Below are positions 13,807 to 22,780 of a stretch of 64,000 bases of DNA, in pieces; positions within the stretch are counted from its first letter, which is position 1; each line of letters begins with the position of its first letter. A model generated the notes under the pieces. It was not told where the DNA came from, did no database searches, and saw only the letters and a program-made list of their open reading frames with translations. The translations under genes and the position numbers were made by a program. This stretch comes from Bowmanella denitrificans (GTDB taxonomy: Bacteria > Pseudomonadota > Gammaproteobacteria > Enterobacterales > Alteromonadaceae): the NCBI RefSeq assembly GCF_002887595.1, contig NZ_PEBU01000001.1, positions 62,001 to 126,000 of the forward strand. Reading direction: 5' to 3'.

Positions 13807-14721
13807 CTAAATCTGAACAATACGGGCTTTACCTTGTTCCTTGGCTTGATACATGGCTTTATCAGCACGACGTCTGAGGCTATCCACACTGTCCTGCGCG
13901 CGAATTGCGGTCAGCCCCATACTGACAGTGAGTATAGGCAATGAATGTGGGGTGGCATCCGCAATCTTTGTCATCAGGCGTCTGGCAACGTCCATCGCAG
14001 TATCCGGAGCGACCCGGACCAACAGAATTTCAAACTCTTCTCCACCACTGCGACATACTATGTCTTCGCGTCTGGCGCTTTCACTTATTACTGCGCCAAA
14101 AATTTTCAGTACTTTGTCACCCATGGCATGGCCAAAGTCATCATTAATTTTTTTAAAGTCATCTACATCCATCACCAGCAAACAACCCCGATGAGGCTCC
14201 TGCCGACGAAACAATAGGTGTTGCTGTAAGGCTGTATCAAAATAGCGTCGGTTGTGTACCCGGGTGAGCTTGTCCAGTGTGGATAGCCGGTATGTAAAAA
14301 TCACCCACAAGGTGATGCCACTTGCCAGAATCAGCGCCCCAAGCAGGAACAGCACATCTTCAGCTAAGTCCATCCCTTGTCCCCGCAACAGTAATACCTG
14401 GTCCAAACCATCCAGATAGCGGGCTTGTTGAAGCAGCAAAAGACCAAGTAGCACTGTTACCTTAATGTGCCGTTTGAGCAAGATAAAACTAACCAGCACG
14501 TAGCTAAAACCAATAGCCAAAGCTGATACCCAAGCCAGACTCGCACCTAACCAGTCAGAGGCAATTTGCTTATCCGCGTCGGCCAGCACCCAGACAGTTA
14601 TCAAGCAAGTCACCAGGGCATTGACTATCAGCCAAGCGCCAACGCCAACAAAGAAAGGCCGACCAGAGTAGTGGGCTGACAGGATCAGAAAGCGCAAATT
14701 AGTTGCTGGTCGCTGTTGCAT
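13807..14721 (-). CDS. Membrane-anchored diguanylate cyclase (GGDEF)
   Basis: 304-residue protein with several N-terminal transmembrane helices (about residues 15-145) and a C-terminal GGDEF domain that would make c-di-GMP from two GTP. The active-site signature is GGEEF at residues 226-230, preceded at the standard five-residue spacing by an RxxD product-inhibition site (RRED, 217-220). It therefore looks like an active, feedback-controlled cyclase. There is no recognised periplasmic sensor domain. It lies between the HDOD gene and pabA on the same strand. Confidence 0.92.
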   Translation of the reverse strand: MQQRPATNLRFLILSAHYSGRPFFVGVGAWLIVNALVTCLITVWVLADADKQIASDWLGASLAWVSALAIGFSYVLVSFILLKRHIKVTVLLGLLLLQQARYLDGLDQVLLLRGQGMDLAEDVLFLLGALILASGITLWVIFTYRLSTLDKLTRVHNRRYFDTALQQHLLFRRQEPHRGCLLVMDVDDFKKINDDFGHAMGDKVLKIFGAVISESARREDIVCRSGGEEFEILLVRVAPDTAMDVARRLMTKIADATPHSLPILTVSMGLTAIRAQDSVDSLRRRADKAMYQAKEQGKARIVQI

Positions 14722-14775
14722 GTAATAAACGGGGCTTTTTACTTCTGCTGCTGTGTCAGTAAATATGGACCAGTT

Positions 14776-15366
14776 TCAGCCTTTTGCCTTATACAACTCG
14801 AGAAAATTCTTAAGAATACAATGGCCTGCCAAAGTCATCACTGACTCAGGATGAAACTGCACCCCACAGAGTGGCAGGCTTTTATGTTCTATCGCCATTG
14901 CCGTAGAGGCCCCCATTTCATCCTCTACCCAGGCACTAACGGTAAAATCTTCAGGGATAGACTCAGGCGCCAGCACCAGAGAATGATAGCGTGTCGCCAC
15001 AAAGGGATTGTCTACCCGGGCAAAAAGCCGCGACTCATTGTGTCTTAGCATGGATGTTTTGCCGTGCATGACCTTCGCCGCCCTGATGACTTTAGCACCA
15101 AACACCTGACCAATAGCCTGATAACCTAAGCACACGCCCAAAATGGGTAACCTGCCGGCAAAATAGGCAATGGCATTCAGGGTAATACCGGCATCATCCG
15201 GAGTACAAGGACCTGGCGAAAAAACCAGATAATCAGGGGCGAGCGCCTCTATCCCGGCAATATCGATCTGATCATTGCGCACCACCCGCACTTCCTGCCC
15301 CAGTTCCATAAAGTATCGGGCCAGGTTATGGGTAAAGGAGTCATAATTGTCAATCAACAGCAGCAT
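14776..15366 (-). CDS. pabA: Aminodeoxychorismate / anthranilate synthase glutaminase subunit
   Basis: 196-residue class-I glutamine amidotransferase that supplies ammonia to PabB (folate route) and possibly TrpE. It has the N-terminal LLIDNYDSFTHNLARY, the nucleophile motif LGVCLGYQAIG with catalytic Cys, and the His-Glu pair in GVQFHPESVMT. In many gammaproteobacteria pabA lies just upstream of astC, and this order is preserved here with two signalling genes inserted. PabA is preferred over TrpG because no trp genes are adjacent. Confidence 0.9.
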   Translation of the reverse strand: MLLLIDNYDSFTHNLARYFMELGQEVRVVRNDQIDIAGIEALAPDYLVFSPGPCTPDDAGITLNAIAYFAGRLPILGVCLGYQAIGQVFGAKVIRAAKVMHGKTSMLRHNESRLFARVDNPFVATRYHSLVLAPESIPEDFTVSAWVEDEMGASTAMAIEHKSLPLCGVQFHPESVMTLAGHCILKNFLELYKAKG

Positions 15367-15527
15367 GAAGCCAGTCAGCAGGAAAAAAACCGGGCAGGGA
15401 TAATAGCGGAACTTGGCATTTTACAGAACCCCAACCGCACACTCACCTGCCTGGCCCATCCACCGCATTGGCAAGCTCCGGTAACAGTTTCGCCATGAAT
15501 ATGGGTTAACATAACAGCCATGACAAT

Positions 15528-17078
15528 TTGCAGAGTACTATCTTGCAGCGCAGAGACTTTCTAAAATTCAGCCTGGCATCCGCCGGTTTATGTGCCAGCC
15601 CTCTGGTGTTTTCCCTGTCAACCGATCCACAGCGCCCCAGACTATTAACCGGTATCAGCGCTGGCGATGTCAGTGCTGATGGTGCAGTGATTTGGGGTCG
15701 AACTGACCGCCCGTCATTGATGCAGGTTACCATCAGTGCCACACCAGACTTTAGCCATACCACCCTTTTTCATGGCAGCGCCGCGTTGGCTCCCACTGAC
15801 TTTAATGCCAAAACCCTGTTGCATGGCCTATTGCCCGGCAAAATCTGGTATTACCGGGTCAGCTTTGTCAGCCTGGAAAATCCGGGTGCCGTCAGTGATA
15901 TCTGGCAGGGGCAGTTCAAAACGGCTCCGGTAGTGAAGGGCAATGTGCGTTTTTGCTGGTCCGGTGATACCGCAGGACAAGGCTTTGGTATAGATAAAAG
16001 TCGTGGCGGCATGCAAACCTATGCGGCGATATTGCGGCAGCAACCGGATTTTTTTGTCCATTGTGGCGACCTGATTTATGCCGATAATCCTATCGAGTCA
16101 AGCAAGCCCCTGAGCGACGGCAGTCAATGGCAAAACCTGCAAACGGAGGGGGTCAGCAAAGTCGCCGAAAGCGTACAGGAATTTCGCGAGCACTATTACT
16201 ACAACTTTCTCGATGAACATGTGGCAAAACTGCATAGCCAGGTCGCCACCTTCCAACAATGGGACGATCACGAGGTGCGCAACAATTGGTTCCCTGGCCA
16301 GATACTGGATGACCCAAGGTATACACAAAAAAGCATATCGTTACTTGCCGAGCATTCACGCCGGGCCATGTTGGAATGCAACCCGATACGCCTGAACAGC
16401 CTGGACGAGCGGCAGATTTACCGCAAAATTGCCTATGGTCCGCACCTGGATATCTTTATGCTGGATATGCGCAGTTACCGTGGCCCCAACAGCCTGAATC
16501 GGCAAACCGAATCCAGTGCGCAAACCGCTTTTCTGGGTGCTCAGCAACTCGCCTGGTTGAAGCAGAGTCTGAGCCGTTCTGATGCCACCTGGAAAATTAT
16601 CGCGGCAGATATGCCGATTGGCCTGAAGGTTACCGATTGGGGCACAGAGATAGCGGAAAATATGGCCAATATCGACGGACCGCCACTGGGACGTGAACTG
16701 GAAATGGCAGAACTGCTGCGGCACATTCGCGACAACCACATTCACAATGTGCACTTTATTACTGCCGATGTGCACTACTGCGCTTCGCATTATTACGCCC
16801 CCGAACAGGCGCAGTTCAAGGATTTTATGCCATTTTGGGAATTTGTCAGTGGCCCCTTACATGCCGGTACTTTTGGTCCGGGGGAACTGGATAATACCTT
16901 TGGCCCGCAGTTGGTGTTTAAAGGTATTCCTGATGATTTGCAACAAGGGGCAGAGCCTTCACAGGATTATCAGTTCTTTGGGCAGATGGACATTGATGGA
17001 GAAAGTGGTGCCCTTACTGTCAGTCACTTTAATCGCAAAGGGGAACGACTGTGGCATACCCAACTGTTACCGACCTGA
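15528..17078 (+). CDS. Tat-exported alkaline phosphatase D (PhoD-like)
   Basis: 516-residue metallophosphoesterase. The N-terminus carries a twin-arginine signal (QRRDFLKFS) and a hydrophobic stretch, so it is exported folded. The middle holds metal-ligand motifs of PhoD enzymes: SGDTAG, FFVHCGDLIYAD, QWDDHEVRNNW and, late, FITADVHY. The in-frame stop at 15507 limits the start. TTG at 15528 or TTG at 15543 are the only candidates, and neither has a strong Shine-Dalgarno sequence. It is divergent from pabA and likely scavenges phosphate from phosphodiesters or monoesters. Confidence 0.88.
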   Translation: MQSTILQRRDFLKFSLASAGLCASPLVFSLSTDPQRPRLLTGISAGDVSADGAVIWGRTDRPSLMQVTISATPDFSHTTLFHGSAALAPTDFNAKTLLHGLLPGKIWYYRVSFVSLENPGAVSDIWQGQFKTAPVVKGNVRFCWSGDTAGQGFGIDKSRGGMQTYAAILRQQPDFFVHCGDLIYADNPIESSKPLSDGSQWQNLQTEGVSKVAESVQEFREHYYYNFLDEHVAKLHSQVATFQQWDDHEVRNNWFPGQILDDPRYTQKSISLLAEHSRRAMLECNPIRLNSLDERQIYRKIAYGPHLDIFMLDMRSYRGPNSLNRQTESSAQTAFLGAQQLAWLKQSLSRSDATWKIIAADMPIGLKVTDWGTEIAENMANIDGPPLGRELEMAELLRHIRDNHIHNVHFITADVHYCASHYYAPEQAQFKDFMPFWEFVSGPLHAGTFGPGELDNTFGPQLVFKGIPDDLQQGAEPSQDYQFFGQMDIDGESGALTVSHFNRKGERLWHTQLLPT

Positions 17079-17103
17079 GAGGTCAGTAACAGTTGGATTT
17101 CAA

Positions 17104-18114
17104 CTAACCTATCGGGCGGGCAATAAAGCCTACCTTTTCATAAACTGCCGCCAGAGTTTTCGCCGCTCTGGCGCTGGCTTTCCCAGCCCCTTCCAACATA
17201 ATGCGGTCAAGTTCGGCCTGGTCATCACGCAGTTGGTGGAAGCGCTGTTGAATGGGCTCCAGCAGAGCCACCACCGCATCGGCCACATCGCCTTTCAGAT
17301 GGCCGTACATCTTGCCTTCATACTCAGGAACCAATTGCTCGATGGACTTGCCGGTAGCGCCACTTAGCAGGGTCAGTAAGTTAGACACTCCAGCCTTTTC
17401 CTTAGGATCAAAATAGATACGCGCCTGCTCATCTGAATCGGTAACGGCCTTTTTGATCTTCTTGGCGATTTTCTTGGGATCTTCCAGCAGGCCGACAAAG
17501 TTGTTAAGATTGTCGTCAGACTTGGACATTTTCTTGGCCGGATCCTGCAGACTCATAATACGTGCGCCGAACTCGGGAATATAGGGCTCTGGCACTTTGA
17601 ACGTCTCACCATGCTGATTGTTGAAACGAATCGCCACATCCCGGGTCAGTTCCAGATGTTGTTTCTGATCATCACCGACCGGTACCTGTTCGGCCTGATA
17701 AATCAGAATATCAGCGGCCATCAGTGTTGGATAAGTAAACAACCCGGCATTGATGTTGTTAACGTTTTTAGCCGACTTGTCCTTAAACTGCGTCATGCGA
17801 TTCAACTCGCCCATTTGCGTGTAACAGTTCAGCACCCAGGCAAGTTGTGCATGCTCCGGAACCTGAGACTGGATAAACAGAGTACTCTGGTTGGGGTCGA
17901 TGCCACAGGCCAGATATAAGGCCAGCCCATCTAAGGTGGCGTTACGCAGGGCCAATGGATCCTGGCGCACGGTAATGGCATGCAAATCCACCAGCATATA
18001 CAGACAATCGTACTCCTGCTGCATGCCCACCCACTGTTTAAGCGCACCCATATAGTTACCAATGGTCAGTTGTCCGGACGGCTGACAGCCACTTAATACA
18101 ATGGGTTTATGCAT
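17104..18114 (-). CDS. trpS: Tryptophanyl-tRNA synthetase
   Basis: 336-residue class-I aminoacyl-tRNA synthetase charging tRNA-Trp. The ATG at 18114 fits family N-termini ([15 protein letters not shown]) and has AGGA upstream; an alternative nine residues longer is unlikely. The HIGH-equivalent is TIGN (residues 17-20) and the KMSKS loop is present as KKMSKSDDN. It follows rpe by about 45 bp, as is usual in the dam-rpe-trpS cluster. Confidence 0.97.
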   Translation of the reverse strand: MHKPIVLSGCQPSGQLTIGNYMGALKQWVGMQQEYDCLYMLVDLHAITVRQDPLALRNATLDGLALYLACGIDPNQSTLFIQSQVPEHAQLAWVLNCYTQMGELNRMTQFKDKSAKNVNNINAGLFTYPTLMAADILIYQAEQVPVGDDQKQHLELTRDVAIRFNNQHGETFKVPEPYIPEFGARIMSLQDPAKKMSKSDDNLNNFVGLLEDPKKIAKKIKKAVTDSDEQARIYFDPKEKAGVSNLLTLLSGATGKSIEQLVPEYEGKMYGHLKGDVADAVVALLEPIQQRFHQLRDDQAELDRIMLEGAGKASARAAKTLAAVYEKVGFIARPIG

Positions 18115-18161
18115 AACAAAAAATTCCTGCTGTGTTCGCAAACGCTGATGCGCCGTTACTG

Positions 18162-18839
18162 TTACTCAATATTTGCCCTGGCCAGCTCCTGACGCATAGC
18201 GTCTATGACCTTGGCATAATCAGGCTGGTTAAATATGGCTGAACCGGCTACAAACATATCTGCCCCCGCTTCAGCAATGGCGCGAATATTATCGACTTTT
18301 ACGCCGCCGTCAATTTCAACACGGATTTCACGACCACTGGCCTTGATGCGAGACTTTACTTCCCGCAGTTTATCCAGTACCGACGGAATAAAGCTTTGCC
18401 CGCCGAAACCTGGGTTGACTGACATCAGCAGCACATAATCCAGCTTGTCCAGCATATAGTCCAGATAATGCAGCGGTGTGGCCGGGTTTAGTACCAGACC
18501 GGCTTTACAACCCGCCTGATGAATCAACTGCACACTTCGGTCAATATGCAATGAGGCCTCAGGATGAAAACTAATCATACTGGCCCCGGCATCGGCAAAC
18601 ATCCCTATCAGGGTATCTACCGGCTGCACCATTAAGTGCACATCAATATCGGCGGTCACGCCATTTTTGCGCAGCGCACTGCAAATCATGGGGCCAAAGG
18701 TCAAATTGGGCACGTAGTGATTGTCCATCACATCAAAGTGCACCAGGTCGGCACCGGCGGCCAGCACGTTGTCGACCTCTTCCCCAAGCTTGGCAAAGTT
18801 GGCAGAAAGTATGGACGGTGCGATTAAGAATGGTTGCAT
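18162..18839 (-). CDS. rpe: Ribulose-phosphate 3-epimerase
   Basis: 225-residue TIM-barrel metalloenzyme that interconverts ribulose-5-phosphate and xylulose-5-phosphate in the pentose phosphate pathway. Signatures: [15 protein letters not shown] at the N-terminus, [18 protein letters not shown] with metal-binding His/Asp, the [10 protein letters not shown] loop and [10 protein letters not shown]. In Escherichia coli and relatives the order is dam-rpe-gph-trpS. Here gph is missing and a porin gene plus a small gene pair separate rpe from dam. Confidence 0.97.
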   Translation of the reverse strand: MQPFLIAPSILSANFAKLGEEVDNVLAAGADLVHFDVMDNHYVPNLTFGPMICSALRKNGVTADIDVHLMVQPVDTLIGMFADAGASMISFHPEASLHIDRSVQLIHQAGCKAGLVLNPATPLHYLDYMLDKLDYVLLMSVNPGFGGQSFIPSVLDKLREVKSRIKASGREIRVEIDGGVKVDNIRAIAEAGADMFVAGSAIFNQPDYAKVIDAMRQELARANIE

Positions 18840-18875
18840 GACAGATCCAGCTGATTGCAGTAACGCCTAAGATAC

Positions 18876-18893
18876 AAAAAAAGCCGTCGGCTT
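18876..18893 (-). terminator. Minus-strand terminator just upstream of rpe
   Basis: AAGCC (18881-18885) pairs with GGCTT (18889-18893) around a three-base loop, and the minus-strand transcript then runs into seven Us. It lies only about 37 bp before the rpe start, so it either ends a separate small RNA or acts as an attenuator in the rpe leader. Confidence 0.7.
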
Positions 18894-18985
18894 GCACCAA
18901 CAGCTGCACCTGCGCCCATTTATGGTGCAACGGGTATTTGCATGTCCTACGGTCTTGGTCTCCAGTTTCCGACCAACCATCCAAG
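18876..18985 (-). ncRNA. Candidate structured leader or small RNA upstream of rpe
   Basis: On the minus strand this about 110-nt stretch can form a perfect 6-bp stem TTGGTC/GACCAA with a ten-base loop rich in GGA (arms 18971-18976 and 18955-18960) and a second stem TGCACC/GGTGCA (arms 18924-18929 and 18905-18910). It ends in the intrinsic terminator. The 5' arm of stem two can also pair, over 7 bp, with bases 18892-18898 next to the terminator, giving mutually exclusive folds. No known riboswitch class was recognised. Either a cis attenuator for rpe-trpS or a small RNA would fit. Confidence 0.45.
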
Positions 18986-19123
18986 TAACAAAAATTAATC
19001 AATAATAATCAATACCTTAAGAAGAAATGAATGGTCAGTGTGTTTTTCTGCACAGGGCGGCATCAAGCTTGCTCAGGTTTTCAACAGATAGACAGAGTCA
19101 ACATCAAAAAACGGAGCACACAC

Positions 19124-19804
19124 ATGAAAACACACAACAAGTTGTCACTATTCACTGCCCTGTTGGGTTTGTCGCTGGCCAGCCCGGTATGCCTGGCTGA
19201 AGTCAGCGCGAATATCGGTGTCACCAGCAATTACCTGTGGCGCGGTGTCACACAAAGCTCAGACGGCCCCTCCATTTCAGGCGGTCTGGATTACAGCCAT
19301 GAAAGTGGTTTCTACGCAGGCACCTGGGTCGGCTCTATCGATTGGGGCAATGGCAATGGCGTGGAAACAGACTGGTATGCCGGATACAGCGGTGAAGCTG
19401 GCGATTTTGGTTATGACGTGGGTTACATTTATTATGCTTACCCTGAAGAAGAATATGATGATTCCAACTTCGGTGAATTGTATTTCAACGGCTCATTCGG
19501 TGACCTGGGGTTTGGCCTGGCTTACACAGCCAATAGCGACGCCGATGACGACGCCCCTTTTGGCAAGGGCGATATGTACTATCACGTCAGTTATAGCTTT
19601 GCCCTGCCCGAAGACTTTTCATTGGGATTGACCTACGGCTACTACAGTTTCGACATTGACGAAGCCGTGCATGGTGATAAGGATTACGGACATTTTCAGT
19701 TAGATCTGAGTAAAGGGGATTTTACGTTTACCTTGTCCAAGGCAGATGAGGAGTCCGGCGATGACGATACTAAATTTGTGGTGAGTTGGGGAACCAGTTT
19801 CTAA
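19124..19804 (+). CDS. TorF family putative porin
   Basis: 226-residue outer-membrane protein of the TorF/CHP02001 family. The ATG at 19124 follows ACGGAGC and gives a signal peptide ending near LA-EV (residue 25); a longer frame from 19031 lacks a signal. After cleavage come GVTSNYLWRGVTQSSDGPS and alternating aromatic/Gly strands, the hallmark of this beta-barrel family, ending in the aromatic residue typical of outer-membrane proteins (GTSF). It is often linked to nitrogen-source uptake genes in other genomes, but here it stands alone between rpe and dam. The substrate is unknown. Confidence 0.85.
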   Translation: MKTHNKLSLFTALLGLSLASPVCLAEVSANIGVTSNYLWRGVTQSSDGPSISGGLDYSHESGFYAGTWVGSIDWGNGNGVETDWYAGYSGEAGDFGYDVGYIYYAYPEEEYDDSNFGELYFNGSFGDLGFGLAYTANSDADDDAPFGKGDMYYHVSYSFALPEDFSLGLTYGYYSFDIDEAVHGDKDYGHFQLDLSKGDFTFTLSKADEESGDDDTKFVVSWGTSF

Positions 19805-19932
19805 CTGAGGTACTCTTAGGTCAGCATAGTTTGCCAGCAGCTTGATTTTTCCGATGTTGTTGGCCGTGCTGGCCTATTCCCAATTGTTGTCTAAAATTGC
19901 GACAAATGAACCACTCAATGGGATAAGGCTGG

Positions 19933-19960
19933 TTGTTCAAACTTTCTTCTGGCGTATAAT
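19933..19960 (+). promoter_or_regulatory. Sigma70-type promoter for the 19990 gene
   Basis: TTGTTC (19933-19938), 16 bp, then a perfect TATAAT (19955-19960), about 30 bp before the ATG at 19990. This supports the small plus-strand gene pair as a real transcription unit. Confidence 0.7.
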
Positions 19961-19989
19961 GTCGGGAAGCAGATAGATTTGGATTTATC

Positions 19990-20307
19990 ATGACCAGCAA
20001 AATCAGGATGATGTACTCAACCGCAGCGGGGGCCACGCTCCTGCTTATGGTGTTTATGGTGCCCGCCGCTCAGCAGGAGTATGTACAGAGTTACGGCTCA
20101 TGCAATTGTGATTCCGGTATTGAGCTGGATAACAGTTTGCCACTCAGTCATCCTACTAATCGCTGTGCCACCGGGCAACAGCAGGATGTCAGTTGGCTGT
20201 CCTGGCTTAAGGGCGGCAACCAATCAGTTCAGTTCCATTTTCTTGATTTACTTGAGCTGTTGTCCAGGCACGCAGAGCCAGGTAAAGATCAACGCACTGC
20301 CAGCTAA
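19990..20307 (+). CDS. Small hypothetical membrane or exported protein
   Basis: 105 residues, not recognised. Residues 10-28 form one hydrophobic stretch ending in AA, either a signal peptide or an anchor. After it come a CNC motif near residue 38 and a further Cys near residue 59. A near-consensus promoter lies upstream, and the stop codon overlaps the start of the DUF2970 gene (TAATG), so the two are translationally coupled. Expression is likely; function unknown. Confidence 0.6.
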   Translation: MTSKIRMMYSTAAGATLLLMVFMVPAAQQEYVQSYGSCNCDSGIELDNSLPLSHPTNRCATGQQQDVSWLSWLKGGNQSVQFHFLDLLELLSRHAEPGKDQRTAS

Positions 20308-20498
20308 TGAGCCAACCAAGCTGGACTCAGGTTTTGAAGAGCGTGGTAGCCAGTGCCTTTGGCGTGCAGAGTGCCAAGAACCGCCAGCAAGACTTTGAAA
20401 GCAGCCCCAGCGTTTTACCCTACCTGATTGTCGGTGTTATGTTTGTCGCGATATTTGTTGTCAGCCTGGCAATGTTGGTCAACTGGCTGGTGAAATAA
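20307..20498 (+). CDS. DUF2970 family small membrane protein
   Basis: 63-residue protein with the DUF2970 pattern: N-terminal SVVASAFGVQSAKNRQQDFE, then one transmembrane helix (PYLIVGVMFVAIFVVSLAML) and a short tail. Members are common in gammaproteobacteria and have no known role. It is coupled to the preceding gene by a one-base overlap. Its last 84 bp overlap the 3' end of dam on the other strand. Confidence 0.82.
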   Translation: MSQPSWTQVLKSVVASAFGVQSAKNRQQDFESSPSVLPYLIVGVMFVAIFVVSLAMLVNWLVK

Positions 20499-21305
20499 AG
20501 CCAGCAACTCATCCACTTTCTTGCGTTTATGCCCTTTCTGACTGATGTAACGGCCCACCTTTAGCTCAGACAAACTTGCCTGCGCATAAATTTCCCTGGT
20601 GAGCTCTGTATCATGGTTGCTAATCAACACTGGCACACTGCTGCTTTGCATAGTCTGTATGGCGTGTTGCGCCAAACTGCGCTGCTCAGCCACAGGAAAC
20701 CCGCTTCCCGCATAACTGGTAAAATTGGCAGTGCGACTGATAGGCGCATAGGGTGGGTCGCAATAAATCACGTCACCTTCTGAGGCTAATGCAAATACTT
20801 CCGCAAAAGGCATGCAAACAAACGTAGCGTATTGCGCTTTAGCGGCAAAAAAACGCAGTTCAGTCTCTGGAAAATAGGGTTGCTTGTATCGGCCAAAGGG
20901 CACATTGAACTTTCCGGATAGGTTATAGCGGCAAAGGCCGTTGTAACCATGGCGATTCAGATACAAAAACAGTAAGGAACGATAATAGCTGTCGTCACTT
21001 TGATTGAACTCGTCGCGCAACTGATAGTAGGTTTCTGACTGATTGCCTGAAGCCCGGAAGAATTCACGCGCATCCTGAATATATTGGTCTGGTGTTTGTT
21101 GCAGAACTTTATAAAGATTAATCAGATCCGGATTAATGTCATTGAGCAAATATTCAGTGTAATGGGTGTTAAGAAATACCGAGCCGGCCCCGACAAAAGG
21201 CTCTATCAGCCGCTGTCCATCGGGCAAGCGACTACGGATCTCATTAACCAGTGCGTATTTGCCGCCTGCCCACTTCAAAAAGGCGCGACACTTCTTATTA
21301 TCCAT
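20415..21305 (-). CDS. dam: DNA adenine methylase (GATC)
   Basis: 296-residue N6-adenine methyltransferase acting on GATC, needed for mismatch repair strand choice and replication control. It has the SAM motif FVGAGSVFLN near residue 37, the catalytic DPPYAPIS near residue 182 and the N-terminal KWAGGKY. It is longer than usual: after the normal end KVDELLALF there are about 25 polar residues that run antisense through the DUF2970 gene. It belongs to the conserved aroK-aroB-damX-dam operon. Confidence 0.95.
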   Translation of the reverse strand: MDNKKCRAFLKWAGGKYALVNEIRSRLPDGQRLIEPFVGAGSVFLNTHYTEYLLNDINPDLINLYKVLQQTPDQYIQDAREFFRASGNQSETYYQLRDEFNQSDDSYYRSLLFLYLNRHGYNGLCRYNLSGKFNVPFGRYKQPYFPETELRFFAAKAQYATFVCMPFAEVFALASEGDVIYCDPPYAPISRTANFTSYAGSGFPVAEQRSLAQHAIQTMQSSSVPVLISNHDTELTREIYAQASLSELKVGRYISQKGHKRKKVDELLALFHQPVDQHCQADNKYRDKHNTDNQVG

Positions 21306-21370
21306 TCAGGCTGAAAGCTACGATACAAAGGCAGGATTGTAACTGAAAGCGCCGCTCAATTGGATTAAAT

Positions 21371-22771
21371 TTATTGCGCTGCGGTGCGTTGAATTTCTTC
21401 CTGTACCTGCTTTGCCGTTTTGGCAAAGGGATTTTCCCTCTGCACAACCTGAGGCAATCCTGACACCGCAGAGCGGGCTAGTGCAAGGCTGGCAAACGAC
21501 TCACCGGCCAACAACACATACCAGGGACCACCATAGCGAAGGGTTCGATATCGCCAGGTGCTCGGCGCCAGTTGATTAGCCTGAATAAAGCCATTTAACA
21601 CAGTCACATCACTGGCAGCAGAAAGCTGCAAAAGGTAAGTGTCAGGGGGCAACGCCAGTAATTTTTCCTCATCCCAGGCAAAAGCTGACTGAGCCGGGAC
21701 AGACCCGGCTTGGTCTGCAATCTGTGCAGATTCAATATCAGGCTGCTGCACGGGTGGCGCAACGACCTGAACAGGCTCTGTTAAGGATGCATCTGATTCG
21801 GGCTGAATGCCCGGCGGCTCTGATTTGACAGACTCCTCAGCAGGCTGCATCTTTTCAAGCTGGCTTTGCCAGTCACTGACCAACTCATCCGCCTGACTGC
21901 TTTTATCTGGCAATGTCTCAACAGCAGACACAGAGGCGAGCTGGATATCTTCTGCAACCGGAACATCAGTAGTTACAGAGTCTGATAATGCATCTGAAGT
22001 GGCTTGCTTATCCATCTGAGCCTTATCAATTGGCGCACTGCTATCCTTAACAATTTGCGACGATTGCAGCCAAATGGAACTCAATGAATCCCGGTACAAA
22101 AACGCCATCAACCCGACAAAAGAAACAACAAATATCAGACTCAACGCGACTTTCATCCAACCAGATTGTAAAGCGCTACGCGCTTTTTCCATGGGTGGCG
22201 CATTTCTGGCCGCCAGCCTGGCATTAAAAGCCTTACGCTTTTCAGCAATCAGCCGGTCCAGTTCAGAGCCGCTGACACTTTCTAATCCGGCAAAGTCATG
22301 GGTTAACAAAACAGGTTGGCCGGGACCCGGTAATTTCTGTTGTGTATAGCTGGCCCAGTCATTACTGCCAACCAGTACCACACAAAACTGCTGTTCACTA
22401 AGCTGCTGAACTGTGTTCCAAAGCTCCAGGATAAGTTCGACTGGCAAATGATTTGCGCCAGTAATAAAAATCAGCACGGGTTGCGGATCCCGTTCCAGCA
22501 ATTTCATCAAACTGTGGTTAAGAGGTCGACGGGCGTCTAGGCTGATATTGCCCATTAGCTGACTGGCCAATTGCTGACGATAGCTGGCAGCCTCTTTGCC
22601 GGCTGTGGCCTTAATGTAAGCTAGATTGCAGTCAGAGCCCTGGCTGGCCAGAAATTCTCCGGCAAAGGCCTGTTGGTGCCCCTCCCCCTCTGCAGCCAAA
22701 ACAATCATACCCGACACGAAGCTGGTCAGGTGTGACAGTCTCTTATGTAAGTCCTGATATGCCTTATGCAC
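21371..22771 (-). CDS. damX: DamX, SPOR-domain cell-division protein
   Basis: 466 residues. The N-terminal cytoplasmic part (about 1-200) looks like a degenerate AAA/ExeA-like domain (VLIFITGANHLPVE). One transmembrane helix follows (about 207-226), then an acidic, low-complexity periplasmic linker and a C-terminal SPOR domain (about 385-460; TYLLQLSAASDVTVLNGF) that binds septal peptidoglycan. The start is GTG at 22771 with AAGGCG upstream. It lies 10 bp behind aroB and 65 bp before dam, as in related genomes. Confidence 0.88.
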   Translation of the reverse strand: MHKAYQDLHKRLSHLTSFVSGMIVLAAEGEGHQQAFAGEFLASQGSDCNLAYIKATAGKEAASYRQQLASQLMGNISLDARRPLNHSLMKLLERDPQPVLIFITGANHLPVELILELWNTVQQLSEQQFCVVLVGSNDWASYTQQKLPGPGQPVLLTHDFAGLESVSGSELDRLIAEKRKAFNARLAARNAPPMEKARSALQSGWMKVALSLIFVVSFVGLMAFLYRDSLSSIWLQSSQIVKDSSAPIDKAQMDKQATSDALSDSVTTDVPVAEDIQLASVSAVETLPDKSSQADELVSDWQSQLEKMQPAEESVKSEPPGIQPESDASLTEPVQVVAPPVQQPDIESAQIADQAGSVPAQSAFAWDEEKLLALPPDTYLLQLSAASDVTVLNGFIQANQLAPSTWRYRTLRYGGPWYVLLAGESFASLALARSAVSGLPQVVQRENPFAKTAKQVQEEIQRTAAQ

Positions 22772-22780
22772 AGCGCCTTC

